This document shows positions 51,001-61,002 of a stretch of DNA of 64,000 nucleotides, piece by piece. Source of the stretch: Bog-756 sp963753905 (GTDB lineage Bacteria > Actinomycetota > Acidimicrobiia > Acidimicrobiales > RAAP-2); contig CAVWDZ010000001.1 of NCBI GenBank assembly GCA_963753905.1, positions 1,674,001 to 1,738,000 on the forward strand, given 5' to 3'. Numbering within the stretch: the first letter of the stretch is position 1; the number at the start of each line of letters is the position of its first letter. A model generated the notes under the pieces. That model was not told the origin of the DNA. It did not search any database and saw nothing but the letters and a program-made list of their open reading frames with translations. A program made the translations under genes and the position numbers.

Positions 51001-52791
51001 ATGGCGATACGGGAGACCCCTGTGAGTACGTCGGGGGCTCGCCCACCACGGGTGACCAGGATCGTCGTTGTGGCGGGGCTGATCACACTGCTCGGCGGGA
51101 TCCTGTCGGCGTGCTCGTCTTCGTCTCCGAACACGTCAGCGGCTGTGCTCCTCGTCGGTACGTACCACGGCAAGTCCGGCCAGTTCACCTCGATCCAGGC
51201 GGCGGTCAACGCTGCGCACCAGGGCGACTGGATCCTGATCGCGCCCGGCGACTACCACGAGACCGCCGACCTGCAGAAGCGACCGACCACGACGGAGATG
51301 AACGAGGGCGGTGTCGGTGGGGTACTGATCACCACGTCCGACCTCCACCTGCGGGGGATGGACCGCAGCACCGTGGTCGTGGACGGCACCAAGCCCGGTG
51401 CCTCGCAGTGTTCAGCGAACCCCTCGGACCAGGAATTCGGCATTACAGACTCGAACGGCAAGGCATACGGACGCAACGGCATCGTCGTCTTCAAAGCCGA
51501 CGGCGTGTCGATCGACAACTTGACCGCCTGTAATTTCCTCGGCGGTGCCGGCCAGTCCGGCAACGAGATCTGGTGGAACGGCGGAGCCTCCACCGGGGAC
51601 ATCGGCCTGGCGGGCTACTCGGGCCACTATCTGACTGCCACGTCCACATACTTCGGCGGCGAGTCCACGGCGGCCACCTACGGGATCTTCTCGTCGAACT
51701 CGTCCGGGCCCGGCGTGTGGGACCAGCTCTACGCAAGCAACATGAACGATTCGGGCGCCTACATCGGCGCCTGCCATCAAGCGTGCGACGCGACGATCGA
51801 CAACGCCTGGTTCGAGTACAGCGCGCTCGGATACTCGGGAACGAACTCAGGTGGGAAGATCCTCATCGAACACTCCCAATTCGACCACAACCAGGATGGC
51901 CTCGACACCAATTCAGCCATCAGCGGTGACCCCCCGGCACCCCAGAACGGCGCATGCCCGGACGGGGGTACCAGCGCCACCACGGGGACGCATTCGTGCT
52001 GGGTGTTCATCCACAACGATGTGCACGACAACAACAACGGTGACGTCCCGGCATCGGGCAGCGCGGCGGCGGGACCCATCGGCACGGGCATGACCGTTTC
52101 CGGTGGGCGCAACGACACCATCATGGACAACTCATTCCACGACAATGGGGCGTGGGGCATCCTGTTCGTGCCCTACCCCGACTCCGGGACGCCGGTGATG
52201 GGCCAGACATGCAAAGGGACAGGAGGCTTCGAGGAGTCGGCGTTCGGCTGCGTCTTCGACCCTCAGGGCGATGCGCTGATCGACAACACCTTCACGCACA
52301 ACGGGTACTTCGGGAACCCCACGAACAGCGACTTCGGCCAGATCACACTCGGCACCGGTGAGCCACGGAACTGCTTCTCCGGGAACACTGCCCCGAACGG
52401 CAGCGCGCCGGCGAACCTGGAACAGGTCCAGCCCACCTGCGATGGCACGCTGACGACGGCCGCAAACTCGGGTGGCGCTCTCCTCGGCCAGGTCCTCTGC
52501 GACACCGGGTTCGGCACCTGCCCGGCCGGCGCCAACTACCCGAAGATCGAAACGGCGGTGACCATGCGCCCGCTCCCGACCTCCCTACCCAGCATGCCGA
52601 ATCCGTGCGCCGGTGTGCCGACGAACCCTTGGTGCCCGTCGGGATCGTCGGGAGGCTCTGCACTCGGCCGTCTCGGAGACGGCGGTGCCCCACCCATGGT
52701 CGTCGGTGGGCTGGTGGCTGCGCCGTCCGCCCGCAGGAGGCTGCGGCGAGCGCGTGGCGTGGCTCGGACCGCTGACCTACCTGGTCTGTGA
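51001..52791 (+). CDS. Lipoprotein with right-handed parallel beta-helix
   Basis: This 596-residue protein has a lipobox-type signal (IVVVAGLITLLGGILSACSSS), so it should be lipid-anchored at the cell surface. The mature part shows beta-helix/pectate-lyase-like turns: FTSIQAAVNAAHQGDWILIAPGDY (near 62-85), then NGIVVFKADGVSIDNLTACNF and HNDVHDNNNGD-type coils. A polysaccharide-lyase or binding role is plausible. ATG 51001 is chosen; a longer frame upstream has no signal. It is followed 12 bases later by another lipoprotein gene. Confidence 0.82.
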   Translation: MAIRETPVSTSGARPPRVTRIVVVAGLITLLGGILSACSSSSPNTSAAVLLVGTYHGKSGQFTSIQAAVNAAHQGDWILIAPGDYHETADLQKRPTTTEMNEGGVGGVLITTSDLHLRGMDRSTVVVDGTKPGASQCSANPSDQEFGITDSNGKAYGRNGIVVFKADGVSIDNLTACNFLGGAGQSGNEIWWNGGASTGDIGLAGYSGHYLTATSTYFGGESTAATYGIFSSNSSGPGVWDQLYASNMNDSGAYIGACHQACDATIDNAWFEYSALGYSGTNSGGKILIEHSQFDHNQDGLDTNSAISGDPPAPQNGACPDGGTSATTGTHSCWVFIHNDVHDNNNGDVPASGSAAAGPIGTGMTVSGGRNDTIMDNSFHDNGAWGILFVPYPDSGTPVMGQTCKGTGGFEESAFGCVFDPQGDALIDNTFTHNGYFGNPTNSDFGQITLGTGEPRNCFSGNTAPNGSAPANLEQVQPTCDGTLTTAANSGGALLGQVLCDTGFGTCPAGANYPKIETAVTMRPLPTSLPSMPNPCAGVPTNPWCPSGSSGGSALGRLGDGGAPPMVVGGLVAAPSARRRLRRARGVARTADLPGL

Positions 52792-52803
52792 TAGTCCCTG
52801 CAC

Positions 52804-54237
52804 ATGCTCACATCGATCCATCGCCCAGTAGTTGTCACGATCGTCGCCCTGTCTGTCGCCTTGCTCCTCTCGAGCTGCGGCACGAGCTCGCCGACGGCCA
52901 CTTCGGTGTCGTCGTCTACCGGAACACTGAGCGTCACATGGATGCAGGGCTACGCCGCTCCCGGCACCCCGGCTCAGTACAACAAGGTCGGGATCATCAA
53001 GGTCGGACCGAGCAGTGCCAAGAACGTTCTGGTGCTCGAGCCGGGTACCTCGGCCGCCGCCGCCTACTTCGTTCCCCTTGCCAAGTGGATCGTCTCGAAG
53101 ACCAGTGGCTGGCAAGTCTGGGCCGTCGAACGTCGAGAGAACCTGCTCGAGGACCAGTCGGAGCTGAACCTGTACAAGGACCATGAGGTCACGTCCACCG
53201 AACTGTTCAATTACTACCTCGGCTACCTGAAGAACCCGGCCATTACCCATCACTATCAACCCGTCGCCAACTCCAGTGTCGAGTTCGCGTCCGAGTGGGG
53301 TATGAATGTCGCAGTCCAGGACCTGCATGTGGTGATCGACGCCGCCAAGAAGCTCGGCGGAACGGTCGTGCTCGGTGGTCACTCGCTCGGCGGATCGGTG
53401 GTCACGGCGTATGCCACCTGGGACTTCGACGGCCACGCCGGGGCCGACCAGCTGGCGGGCCTGGTCTACATCGATGGCGGTAGCACTTCGACCCCGATCA
53501 GCGCTCAGGAGGCAACCCAGGCGCTCCAGGCGCTGGCGGTCCCAAACGCCAGCCCCTGGCTCTCCTTTGGTGGGATCGTGGCGCCGTACGCCGGTTTGTT
53601 CGAGGCAACGGGAGCAGCATCAGCCCTCTTGGACCCGAACGCGCCTTCCTTGGGTCAGACCTCGGGACTGCTGCCTCCGGACATCGTGCCATCGGTACGC
53701 GTCACCAATCTGGGCCAGTACGGGTACGCGCTCAATGCCTCGACGTCGCCGTCAAGTCTGCTTGCTGCTCAGGCGCACCTCGGCCAGGGTATTGCCGCAC
53801 AGGGTCCGATCCACGGCTGGAACGGCTCAGGAGCTCTCACGCCGATCGATCGCTTTGCAACGATGTTCTCGGGTCAGGGAATCCAGAACGCCAACGGCAC
53901 CGAGTGGTATTTTCCTCAACGCCTGACGGACGACACCGGTGCCGTGGACAACGGGAACGCCAATCCGGCCCAGAGCGTGCTCGACGTGGACGCGACCATG
54001 GGTCACCAGCTCCCAAAGAACCTGCTGATCTATGCCTTTGGAGCACGCCTGGGGGGAGCGTCCGTGCCACAGGATGCACAGATCTTGGCCCAGCAGTCGG
54101 GTATTCCGATGAGCAACCTCACACTGGCGAACTACCAGAGCACGTATTCTCACAACGACCCGGCCGGCGCCTACCCCGACAACGCCTTCTTCAACCGCCT
54201 CATACCATTTCTGGGGAAGGTTGCCTCACACGGTTAG
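52804..54237 (+). CDS. Alpha/beta hydrolase lipoprotein
   Basis: This 477-residue protein has a lipobox signal (VTIVALSVALLLSSCGTSS) and an alpha/beta hydrolase domain with the nucleophile in GGHSLGGSVVTAY (about 195-207). A long variable part and a C-terminal His (STYSHNDPAGAYPDNAFF) follow. It is probably a surface esterase or lipase, perhaps working on the same extracellular material as the beta-helix protein encoded just upstream. Confidence 0.83.
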   Translation: MLTSIHRPVVVTIVALSVALLLSSCGTSSPTATSVSSSTGTLSVTWMQGYAAPGTPAQYNKVGIIKVGPSSAKNVLVLEPGTSAAAAYFVPLAKWIVSKTSGWQVWAVERRENLLEDQSELNLYKDHEVTSTELFNYYLGYLKNPAITHHYQPVANSSVEFASEWGMNVAVQDLHVVIDAAKKLGGTVVLGGHSLGGSVVTAYATWDFDGHAGADQLAGLVYIDGGSTSTPISAQEATQALQALAVPNASPWLSFGGIVAPYAGLFEATGAASALLDPNAPSLGQTSGLLPPDIVPSVRVTNLGQYGYALNASTSPSSLLAAQAHLGQGIAAQGPIHGWNGSGALTPIDRFATMFSGQGIQNANGTEWYFPQRLTDDTGAVDNGNANPAQSVLDVDATMGHQLPKNLLIYAFGARLGGASVPQDAQILAQQSGIPMSNLTLANYQSTYSHNDPAGAYPDNAFFNRLIPFLGKVASHG

Positions 54238-54302
54238 AGACGCCACTGCTCGACGTCTCCGAGCGCTCGTTGACAGGCGATGCCATCGACACCCAGTCGA
54301 CC

Positions 54303-54572
54303 TCAGGGCGTCTTCTCTTTCGGTCGAAGATGCACGAACACCCGCCCGAAGTTGTGCGAGTCCTTTTCGACGCGGTCATACAGCACCTTGATGTCCTTCC
54401 GGTCGAGGAAGCGCAGTACCCGCTTCTTCAACTGCCCGCTCCCCTTGCCCGGGATGATCTCGATCAACCGCACCTTCTTCTCGATCGCCTCATCGATGAC
54501 GGCTCGTAGGGCACGATCGATATCCTCTCCTCGGTTGTAGATGTCGTGCAGATCCAGCTTGAGCTTCGCCAT
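54303..54572 (-). CDS. Smr-domain protein
   Basis: This 89-residue small MutS-related (Smr) domain has LKLDLHDIYNRGEDIDRAL at the start and EIIPGKGSGQLKKRVLRFLD (about 39-58), the LDLH and HGxG-like (here PGKGSGQL) motifs. Stand-alone Smr domains are nucleases acting on DNA or RNA. GGAGGAGAA precedes the ATG. Confidence 0.85.
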   Translation of the reverse strand: MAKLKLDLHDIYNRGEDIDRALRAVIDEAIEKKVRLIEIIPGKGSGQLKKRVLRFLDRKDIKVLYDRVEKDSHNFGRVFVHLRPKEKTP

Positions 54573-54815
54573 CGTTGTTCTCCTCCGGCGGGCCACTCCG
54601 ACGGCCGCGGCTGCAAGGACGAGTCGCTGAACGGTACTCGATCCTCAGAGGAACAGGCGGAGCCGTAAGATCGGCATCCCGGTGCTGGTTGACGGACGGT
54701 TTTGCCACACCGGTGCCCACCCACCAATGATGTTGTTGCGTCTGAATCACTCAGCGATGGTCGATTCTGGGTCATTGTCGTTGGTAACGGCCTAGACCAT
54801 ACGATTGCCCAGGCT

Positions 54816-55982
54816 ATGCCCGAGCCATTTCGACAATCCGTCCCTCTCGGGACCGTCATCCGCGAATGGGGGCGCATTGGTGTCGTTGGATTTGGCGGCC
54901 CTCCCGCCCACATCGCACTCTTCCGCAGGCTCTGCGTGGAGGAGCGGGGATGGCTCACCGCCCATGAGTTCGAAGACGGCGTCGCTGCAACCAATCTCCT
55001 CCCTGGCCCTGCATCCACCCAACTGGCGATCTACTGCGCCTGGCGCCTTCGGGGTCGCCTCGGAGCGATCATCGGTGGAATCTGCTTCATCCTTCCTGGC
55101 CTGACGATCATCCTGGCCTTGTCGGCGCTCTTCCTCTCCGCTCATCCGCCGCTGTGGGTCCTTGGCCTCGCCGCCGGAGCGGGTGCCGCCGTACCCGCCG
55201 TGGCGATCAGCGCCGCAGTGAGCCTCGTTCCGGCCAGTTGGCAAAGAGCCGGGTCGGTGCGAGCCGTCAAGGTGCGCTGGACCGCCTACCTGGTAGCTGG
55301 CGGAATCTCCGCTGCCACCATCGGCGCCTTCCTGGTCCTGGTGCTCATCGTCTGTGGCGCCATCGAGATCGCCATCCGGACCAGAGGAACCGGTCAACCG
55401 CGTCGGAGCGTGCCCGCCTTGATCCCTGCAGCTGCGCTCCCCGTTGTCACCGGTGGCATTGCGTCACTTTGTTGGGTCGCATTCAAGGTTGGGGCACTCT
55501 CCTATGGCGGGGGGTTTGTGATCATCCCTCTCATGCAGCACGACGCCGTTGTGACCTACCACTGGATGACGGGTGCCCAATTCCTCAATGCCGTGGCTCT
55601 GGGCCAGGTGACCCCGGGTCCGGTGGTCCAGACCGTGGCCGTCGTGGGCTATGCCGCCAGCGGGCTTTTGGGCGGAATACTCGCGGCCGCTATTGCGTTC
55701 GCTCCCTCCTTCGTCTTCGTCATCGCTGGAGCGAGGCACTTCGACCGACTGCGCACCGATCCCCGCGTCCAAGCGTTCTTTGTCGGGGCGGGATCGGCGG
55801 TCATTGGTGCCATCGCCGGATCGGCAATCCCCCTCGGGTTGGAACTGGCACACCTCTGGCAGTTGGGGGTCCTAGCTCTGGCCGCCGTCTGGCTGCTCGC
55901 TTTGCGTCGCGGTGTTGTTCTTGCACTGGGCGGAGCCGGCGCCATCGGTCTGGTCGCTGTTCTTGCGGGTGCGCCCTCTTGA
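54816..55982 (+). CDS. chrA: Chromate transporter ChrA
   Basis: This 388-residue bidomain CHR-family transporter has two homologous halves, each starting near a GFGGP/SYGGGF signature (GVVGFGGPPAHIALF, about 22-36; GALSYGGGFVIIPLM, about 226-240). About ten hydrophobic segments span the membrane. The family exports chromate or related anions. ATG 54816 is chosen because the conserved N-terminus begins there. Confidence 0.9.
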   Translation: MPEPFRQSVPLGTVIREWGRIGVVGFGGPPAHIALFRRLCVEERGWLTAHEFEDGVAATNLLPGPASTQLAIYCAWRLRGRLGAIIGGICFILPGLTIILALSALFLSAHPPLWVLGLAAGAGAAVPAVAISAAVSLVPASWQRAGSVRAVKVRWTAYLVAGGISAATIGAFLVLVLIVCGAIEIAIRTRGTGQPRRSVPALIPAAALPVVTGGIASLCWVAFKVGALSYGGGFVIIPLMQHDAVVTYHWMTGAQFLNAVALGQVTPGPVVQTVAVVGYAASGLLGGILAAAIAFAPSFVFVIAGARHFDRLRTDPRVQAFFVGAGSAVIGAIAGSAIPLGLELAHLWQLGVLALAAVWLLALRRGVVLALGGAGAIGLVAVLAGAPS

Positions 55983-56182
55983 TGAGCGTCCAGACCGTCT
56001 GAGGGTCGCGCTATCTGGGTTCGGATGCGATCGGTGCTCGCGGCCGGAGCGCGGTACGTCTGGGCGCGTGATTGACCGATCAGCCAGAAAATGGGGGCGA
56101 GCAGCATGGGCGAGCACCTATCTGCCGATATCGTCCCTCGCCCGGTCTAAAGGTCCTCGCATGAGTTGCCGAACAACAGACA

Positions 56183-56506
56183 GTGACCCGTCCGGAGAAC
56201 CCGAAGGTGAAGGAGGCGATAGTCGCGGCGCTGGCTGCGGCCCGCTCTCATGGCAGTGCCATGGCCCACGAAGAGGGAGCTTGGCTCTGCGATGCCTGGG
56301 ACAACGCCTTGTTCTGTGCATTCGATGCGGCTCGGCCACCCGGCAAGTTCGAGTGCTGGGCCAGGAAGTCACTCCCAAAGCTTGCTGCCTGTTTACAGCT
56401 GGCGAAACTGGAGATGACCAGTCCCGATCGTTGTGATGTGATTCGTCTTTCGGCCGTGGCCATCTTCGAGGCACGACGGCATGACCTTCACACCCAAGAA
56501 GGCTGA
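56183..56506 (+). CDS. Hypothetical protein
   Basis: This 107-residue helical protein starts at GTG 56183. It has CDAWDNALFCAF and ECWARKSLPKLAACLQ but no recognised domain, signal or membrane segment. It is followed by the convergent PQQ-like gene. The function is unknown. Confidence 0.5.
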   Translation: MTRPENPKVKEAIVAALAAARSHGSAMAHEEGAWLCDAWDNALFCAFDAARPPGKFECWARKSLPKLAACLQLAKLEMTSPDRCDVIRLSAVAIFEARRHDLHTQEG

Positions 56507-56575
56507 GCGAACCTCGGCGCCCGTCACGAGACATGGCGTGGACCCGCGCACCTGCTTGTGGGGCATCCTTTTGGG

Positions 56576-58234
56576 TTACGCCTGTGCCAAATTCGACGCC
56601 TTGGCGGCGTGAAGGCCGTCAGTTGCGGGCCAGATGAAATACCCGTCCACGCTGACCCCAACGGAAGTCGCCTGGTCGAAGGGCTGTCCGCTGACTGGAG
56701 CGCCAGTATCGGAACAAGTTGAGAAGACGGGTGCGCTCTGGCGCTGCCCGTTGGCAGAGGCACCAGCTGGGGTGACCACACGATATTCGGGGTTGTGCTC
56801 GCACCAGAACACCTCGTTGGCCGCTATTGGGCCAACGGAGCCGTCCTGGGTGTCAAGGACCACTCGACGTCCAGTCTGGAGTTCGACGACCACGTGGGTG
56901 TCGTCGGCGAAGGCGACGTTCGTCCCCTCAGTGAGGGAGATCGGATTCTCGACCGCCTGCGTCCATGTCGACGCCCCCGTGGCCGGATTCAGACCTACCA
57001 GGGTGAGGCTCCCCGAGAAAGCAATGGACGTGCCGGACCTCTGCACTGAGCCGGAGAAGGCGCACGCGACGTCTGATGTGAGGAACTGAAGTCCGCCACC
57101 GCAGTCGAAGTCACCTGGCACGGTCCACCGCACGCTCCCGTTGGTCGTGTCGATTCCAACGGTCTTGTACTGACTGACCTCATCGGTGTTGCCGACGGGT
57201 GCGACGCCCACGCTTCCCACATCGAGGCCATCCTGGACGGCGAAATCCCAGCCGTAGTTCGGGTTGTACTGTTCTCCCCCGAACAGCGTCGCGACCGGCT
57301 CGATCCATACACGCTGACCCGTCGCTGAGACCTCGGTGAACGTAGGCACGTTGTCATCCGTCTGCCAGAGGCCACCGCCATTGACGTTCCCATTGGCGGT
57401 TTCCGCCATGTTCCGCATCGGCCCCTGCACCGAGCCACCGAACTGTCCGGATGTGGCGTTGACGGCGATCAAGCCGGAGGTGCTGGCGCTTGCAAAGACC
57501 GGAACACAGAAGTACTGACCGCCAAGGCAGACGTCGGGAGCATCGGACAAGAGGGCCGGTACCGGAGTGGACCAGAGGACTGTGCCAGTGGCGATTCCGA
57601 TGCCCTTCAGGGTTACGTTCGGGTTGGTTGCCCCACTGGTCGGAGCGAGATCGAGGGCAACTCCGTTGGCTACAACCGGGCCGAACCCTTCGCCGACTGT
57701 GATCCCTGAAACTGAGAACGGTTGTGTCCACCGGGTCGACCCGGTACTCGGATCAACCGCAGTGAGTTCCAACTGGTGCTCGGCGCTCACATTCAAGAGC
57801 ACGACCCTTCCGCCGCCGACGACTGGAGTTCCCACAACGTGCAGTGACGTGTTGGTCCATCCGCTGGTCCCGCTCCGTGTCGCGATAGTGCCGCCTACAG
57901 CCAAGGCAGCCAGGACGACCACCATGGCGGCTGTCATCTTGACCCAAGACCGGCGATGTCTCGTGGGTGCGCTACCTGGAGCCAGGAAGGTCCAGTCGGC
58001 TGGCAGAGAATAGGTGGGTGGCGGTGTCCCCGCCGCTGGTGGGGGTGGGACAGCCAGCGTCGGGAAGGATAGGAGAGGTAGTGATTGGGTCTGAACGCCT
58101 GTGAACGAGCTTGCCTCGGGCGTACCCGATAGGACTGGGACCTCCGGTATCGGGGCGGGGGAACGGGCCTCGGGGGGATACCAGCGTCCGTCAGACGCAA
58201 GCCACCAGCCAGGACCGCCCGAAACCATGCTCAT
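56576..58234 (-). CDS. PQQ-like beta-propeller membrane protein with DUF2510-like N-terminus
   Basis: This 552-residue protein begins with GGPGWWLASDGRWYPPEA (about 6-23), a DUF2510-like Trp motif, followed by a Pro-rich linker and one membrane segment (MTAAMVVVLAALAVGGTIA, about 99-117). The extracellular part is a PQQ-like propeller with repeats such as GIATGTVLWSTPV and DTTNGSVRWTVPG. The topology suggests a cell-surface propeller held by a cytoplasmic anchor domain. Ligand and function are unknown. Confidence 0.8.
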   Translation of the reverse strand: MSMVSGGPGWWLASDGRWYPPEARSPAPIPEVPVLSGTPEASSFTGVQTQSLPLLSFPTLAVPPPPAAGTPPPTYSLPADWTFLAPGSAPTRHRRSWVKMTAAMVVVLAALAVGGTIATRSGTSGWTNTSLHVVGTPVVGGGRVVLLNVSAEHQLELTAVDPSTGSTRWTQPFSVSGITVGEGFGPVVANGVALDLAPTSGATNPNVTLKGIGIATGTVLWSTPVPALLSDAPDVCLGGQYFCVPVFASASTSGLIAVNATSGQFGGSVQGPMRNMAETANGNVNGGGLWQTDDNVPTFTEVSATGQRVWIEPVATLFGGEQYNPNYGWDFAVQDGLDVGSVGVAPVGNTDEVSQYKTVGIDTTNGSVRWTVPGDFDCGGGLQFLTSDVACAFSGSVQRSGTSIAFSGSLTLVGLNPATGASTWTQAVENPISLTEGTNVAFADDTHVVVELQTGRRVVLDTQDGSVGPIAANEVFWCEHNPEYRVVTPAGASANGQRQSAPVFSTCSDTGAPVSGQPFDQATSVGVSVDGYFIWPATDGLHAAKASNLAQA

Positions 58235-58583
58235 CAGGAGCTACCTCGATTCGACCAAGTTCTGGATGAGGCCACTTGGAGGTATCGGCGGCGGAACGGG
58301 TTGCCTTGAACGGGATCCACACCGGAGCTCGGCTGCTGCGACCCCGGTCGTAGCGACAAGACCCGTCGTGACCCCTGCTCCGACCCCCGCTCCTGCTCCC
58401 GCACCGGCACTGGTGACGCTCGCACCACAGCCACAGCCAGCACAGGGTATGCCCACCCAAGTGCAGACCTGCTTCGTCACATGGAACGGTCCACAGATCG
58501 ATGCCTCGACAGGCCAGCCTGTCATTGGCGGATACGGCGGGAGTTGCGATCAGGCCAACGCCATGGCCGAGCTGCATCCTTGA
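58227..58583 (+). CDS. Possible small Pro/Ala-rich protein
   Basis: A 118-residue frame starts at ATG 58227. Its middle is low complexity (TPAPTPAPAPAPA) and the end (QTCFVTWNGPQIDASTGQ) is more protein-like. There is no clear ribosome site, and the start overlaps the divergent propeller gene by 8 bases. The opposite strand also has a Gly/Ala-rich open frame here, so the call is uncertain. Confidence 0.25.
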   Translation: MLIRSYLDSTKFWMRPLGGIGGGTGCLERDPHRSSAAATPVVATRPVVTPAPTPAPAPAPALVTLAPQPQPAQGMPTQVQTCFVTWNGPQIDASTGQPVIGGYGGSCDQANAMAELHP

Positions 58584-58787
58584 GCCGTGGTCACCGTGGT
58601 CACCAACGGAATGGACACTGCCACGTAGAGGCTTACTTTCAGCTCGGGTTTGGGCGGCATGGACATTCAGGTGCACCGTCGGTTTGATTGAAGGCGGGGG
58701 GCCGTAGATGTACATCGTTGCCGGAGCGTTTGCTGCTCTGGGTGGCCACAGCGAAATCGGATCGTGCTGTTGGATGCACGAAACCGA

Positions 58788-60299
58788 CTATGTAACCGTA
58801 ACGGTGAGGGTGGCCTTGACGGTCCCCTTACGCGTCTCGCTGAGGACGTGCAGGGTGACGTTGTAGACGCCGGGTGACGCATAGGTGTGCCATCCGTGCA
58901 CCGTGAATCTTCCACTCCCGCCGCTGATCGTGGCATACGATATGGGACCCGCTCCCCAGGTAATGGTTCCCACGAGGTCTGGGGCTACATCGGATTTGTC
59001 GCTGTCGACCAATTTGCCCAAGATTGAAGCCACGCCGACGTTGAGGCTGCTGCTCGTGACATTGACACCGGAGACGCTCAAAGTAACGGGAGCAACAGGT
59101 GCGCAGTTCTTCCAAGTCGCAAGACTTTGCGCCATAGGGGCGGCTAGCAGCTGTCCACTTGCATTGAAGAACGCCACTCCACCCGGGGTCAGATCGGGAT
59201 TCGAGTTGTAAGCGCTGACGGCATCGTTCTTGAAGTACCCCCAGACATAGTTGGAGTGTGTCACCGTCGTTCCCACGCAACTCGGAATCTCGGCCATACC
59301 CGCAAACACCCACCACGTGGCCTCGCAGCCCGCACCCGAAGTGCACTGATAGAGATCGTAGGAGCCGCCCTTGACGCTCACATTCATGTGGTCGACAAAT
59401 GAATTGAACTGTGCAGTAGTCATGCCGCTCGGCTTCTCCTGGGCGGCGATGGCCGTGACATTGGGCCACAGGCCTGTGAAGTCGTAGTGCACGTTGTTGA
59501 ACATGTCCCGGCCGGCTGCCAGTTGATAGAACTGATCTGCATACGGTGCCGGCAGAGACGCAATGGCGGTCCACAGCTTCGCCGCATCGGTCAACGACAT
59601 CGTGTTGCCATCGACAGTTGAACTGAAGCCGTAGCTGACGCATCCGATCACGTTGAATCCGGGCGGCGATGCAGACGTTTGGAACATAGTGCTCGATAGC
59701 CCAATAGAGGCAGCGAAGCTATTGAGATTGCTGACTCCGAAGTACTGCATGAGTTCTCGAGTGCGGTTGTTGTCGGAGACCTCGAGCATCTGCGTCAGCG
59801 CATTGCCGAGCTGTTCGGTACCCGTGATCGTTGCTGGAGGACAATCTCCGGGACCACCCGAATTGTCGATCTCTGGGATCTCATCTGTCAGTTTGGCGAG
59901 TCCCGACTTGACCTGCTCCATGGCGTAGAGAGCAATGACCGGTTTGATGCTGCTCGCCGGCTCGTATGCATATGTCGCATTGGTGCTGGCCAACACCGAC
60001 CCGCCGACCTTTTGCAGGTATACGCCGTTAGTCCCGCCCCCGGGTGAAAGGATCCTCATGACGCAGGTTGCGATCGAGGCCGAGGAACGACACGGGGCGA
60101 TCGAGGCCGTCGTGTCCCGACGTCCCGGCGACGGCACTCCATCGTTTGAGGGATGCGAACGAGATTGAGACACCGTCACCGTAGCTGCGTGGGCTGCTGT
60201 CGTTGACCATAGCGGGAGCACCGTTACAAGCCCCATCAGCGTGACGACGCCAGCGGCTGTCCGGTAACTGGACCTCTTTACGGCTGTGGGTTTTGACAT
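58788..60299 (-). CDS. Exported beta-lactamase-like serine hydrolase with PKD-like tail
   Basis: This 503-residue protein has a signal peptide (YRTAAGVVTLMGLVTVLPLWST, about 12-33). A penicillin-binding/class A beta-lactamase-like domain has SxxK in PASSIKPVIALYAME (SSIK near 114) and SDN in EVSDNNRTREL (about 173). No clear KTG triad is visible. The last 110 residues look like a PKD/Ig-like beta domain (WHTYASPGVYNVTLHV). It may be a carboxypeptidase or lactamase-like cell wall enzyme. ATG 60299 has GAGAGGTGG upstream. Confidence 0.8.
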   Translation of the reverse strand: MSKPTAVKRSSYRTAAGVVTLMGLVTVLPLWSTTAAHAATVTVSQSRSHPSNDGVPSPGRRDTTASIAPCRSSASIATCVMRILSPGGGTNGVYLQKVGGSVLASTNATYAYEPASSIKPVIALYAMEQVKSGLAKLTDEIPEIDNSGGPGDCPPATITGTEQLGNALTQMLEVSDNNRTRELMQYFGVSNLNSFAASIGLSSTMFQTSASPPGFNVIGCVSYGFSSTVDGNTMSLTDAAKLWTAIASLPAPYADQFYQLAAGRDMFNNVHYDFTGLWPNVTAIAAQEKPSGMTTAQFNSFVDHMNVSVKGGSYDLYQCTSGAGCEATWWVFAGMAEIPSCVGTTVTHSNYVWGYFKNDAVSAYNSNPDLTPGGVAFFNASGQLLAAPMAQSLATWKNCAPVAPVTLSVSGVNVTSSSLNVGVASILGKLVDSDKSDVAPDLVGTITWGAGPISYATISGGSGRFTVHGWHTYASPGVYNVTLHVLSETRKGTVKATLTVTVT

Positions 60300-60717
60300 G
60301 CCGCCACCTCTCTCGTCTTGGAAAGCCGCCTCTGCCACGTTGGCCTAAACGGGCCTGGCTTCTATTAGTCTTGCCTGCCCACCGACGACAATGAGCCGTC
60401 CGACACTCTCCGCCACCAACCGTCCACCCTCCGCAGCGGTGCCTCAATCTTAGTTGTGCTTCCGGAGCAATGAGAAGGACGCCGCTCCCCGGAGCACCTG
60501 GCAGGATTTGCGCTGTGCCACTTGGCGGGGCGGATCCGTTCGTGGTTCGCATGAACTCGTACAGACCCATGGCCGACGTATACGTGCCCAGGTTGGCACC
60601 GTTCACCTGGACGCTGGTAAGCGTGAGTGTAGGTGAACTTTGGAACTCCCAACAGCACGCCGCTGAGAGGCGGCTCATGGATGGGACCGGCGTCAACCGA
60701 TCCCCAGGCAGTACCCG
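60300..60717. other. Non-coding stretch upstream of serine hydrolase
   Basis: These 418 bases hold the likely promoter of the minus-strand serine hydrolase near 60,310-60,400 and then sequence with no convincing gene up to the transposase fragment. The left part is less GC-rich (TCTATTAGTC near 60361) than the rest. Confidence 0.4.
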
Positions 60718-60951
60718 ATGGATCCCCACACCCGGGTCCGTCACGACAAGATCGACAAGACCGGGGTCTTCACGCTCCGCCACGGGAGCAGGCTCCACCA
60801 TATCGACGTGGGTCGGGCCCACACGGGGAGGCGGGTCATCGTGCTCGTGGCCGACCTCGATATCCGGGTGCTGAGCGAGGAGGGAGAACTGCTCCGCCAC
60901 CTCACCCTCGACCCACGAAAGGACTACCAGCCCCTCACCTCGGGCCGGTGA
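60718..60951 (+). pseudogene. IS481-type transposase C-terminal remnant
   Basis: This 77-codon frame reads VRHDKIDKTGVFTLRHGSRLHHIDVGRAHTGRRVIVLV...LTLDPRKDYQP. That is the conserved end of IS481-type integrase-core transposases found in actinobacteria. The DDE core is absent, so this is a degraded element. A GATGTCCCGGGACATC palindrome at 60983-60998, which resembles the inner part of IS481 ends, lies between it and the tRNA. Confidence 0.75.
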
Positions 60952-60982
60952 TCACGTAGCCTGCATAGGTTCGTCTGTCCGC

Positions 60983-60998
60983 GATGTCCCGGGACATC
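60983..60998. repeat. 16-bp palindrome GATGTCCCGGGACATC
   Basis: A perfect palindrome lies just 5 bases from the 3' end of tRNA-Val(GAC). It may be the remaining right end of the IS481-type element or a short hairpin after the tRNA. Confidence 0.5.
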
Positions 60999-61002
60999 AC
61001 AC

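Noticed and set aside
58241..58525. A Gly/Ala-rich open frame on the minus strand
   Set aside because: It is low-complexity, lies opposite an equally weak plus-strand frame and has no start site.
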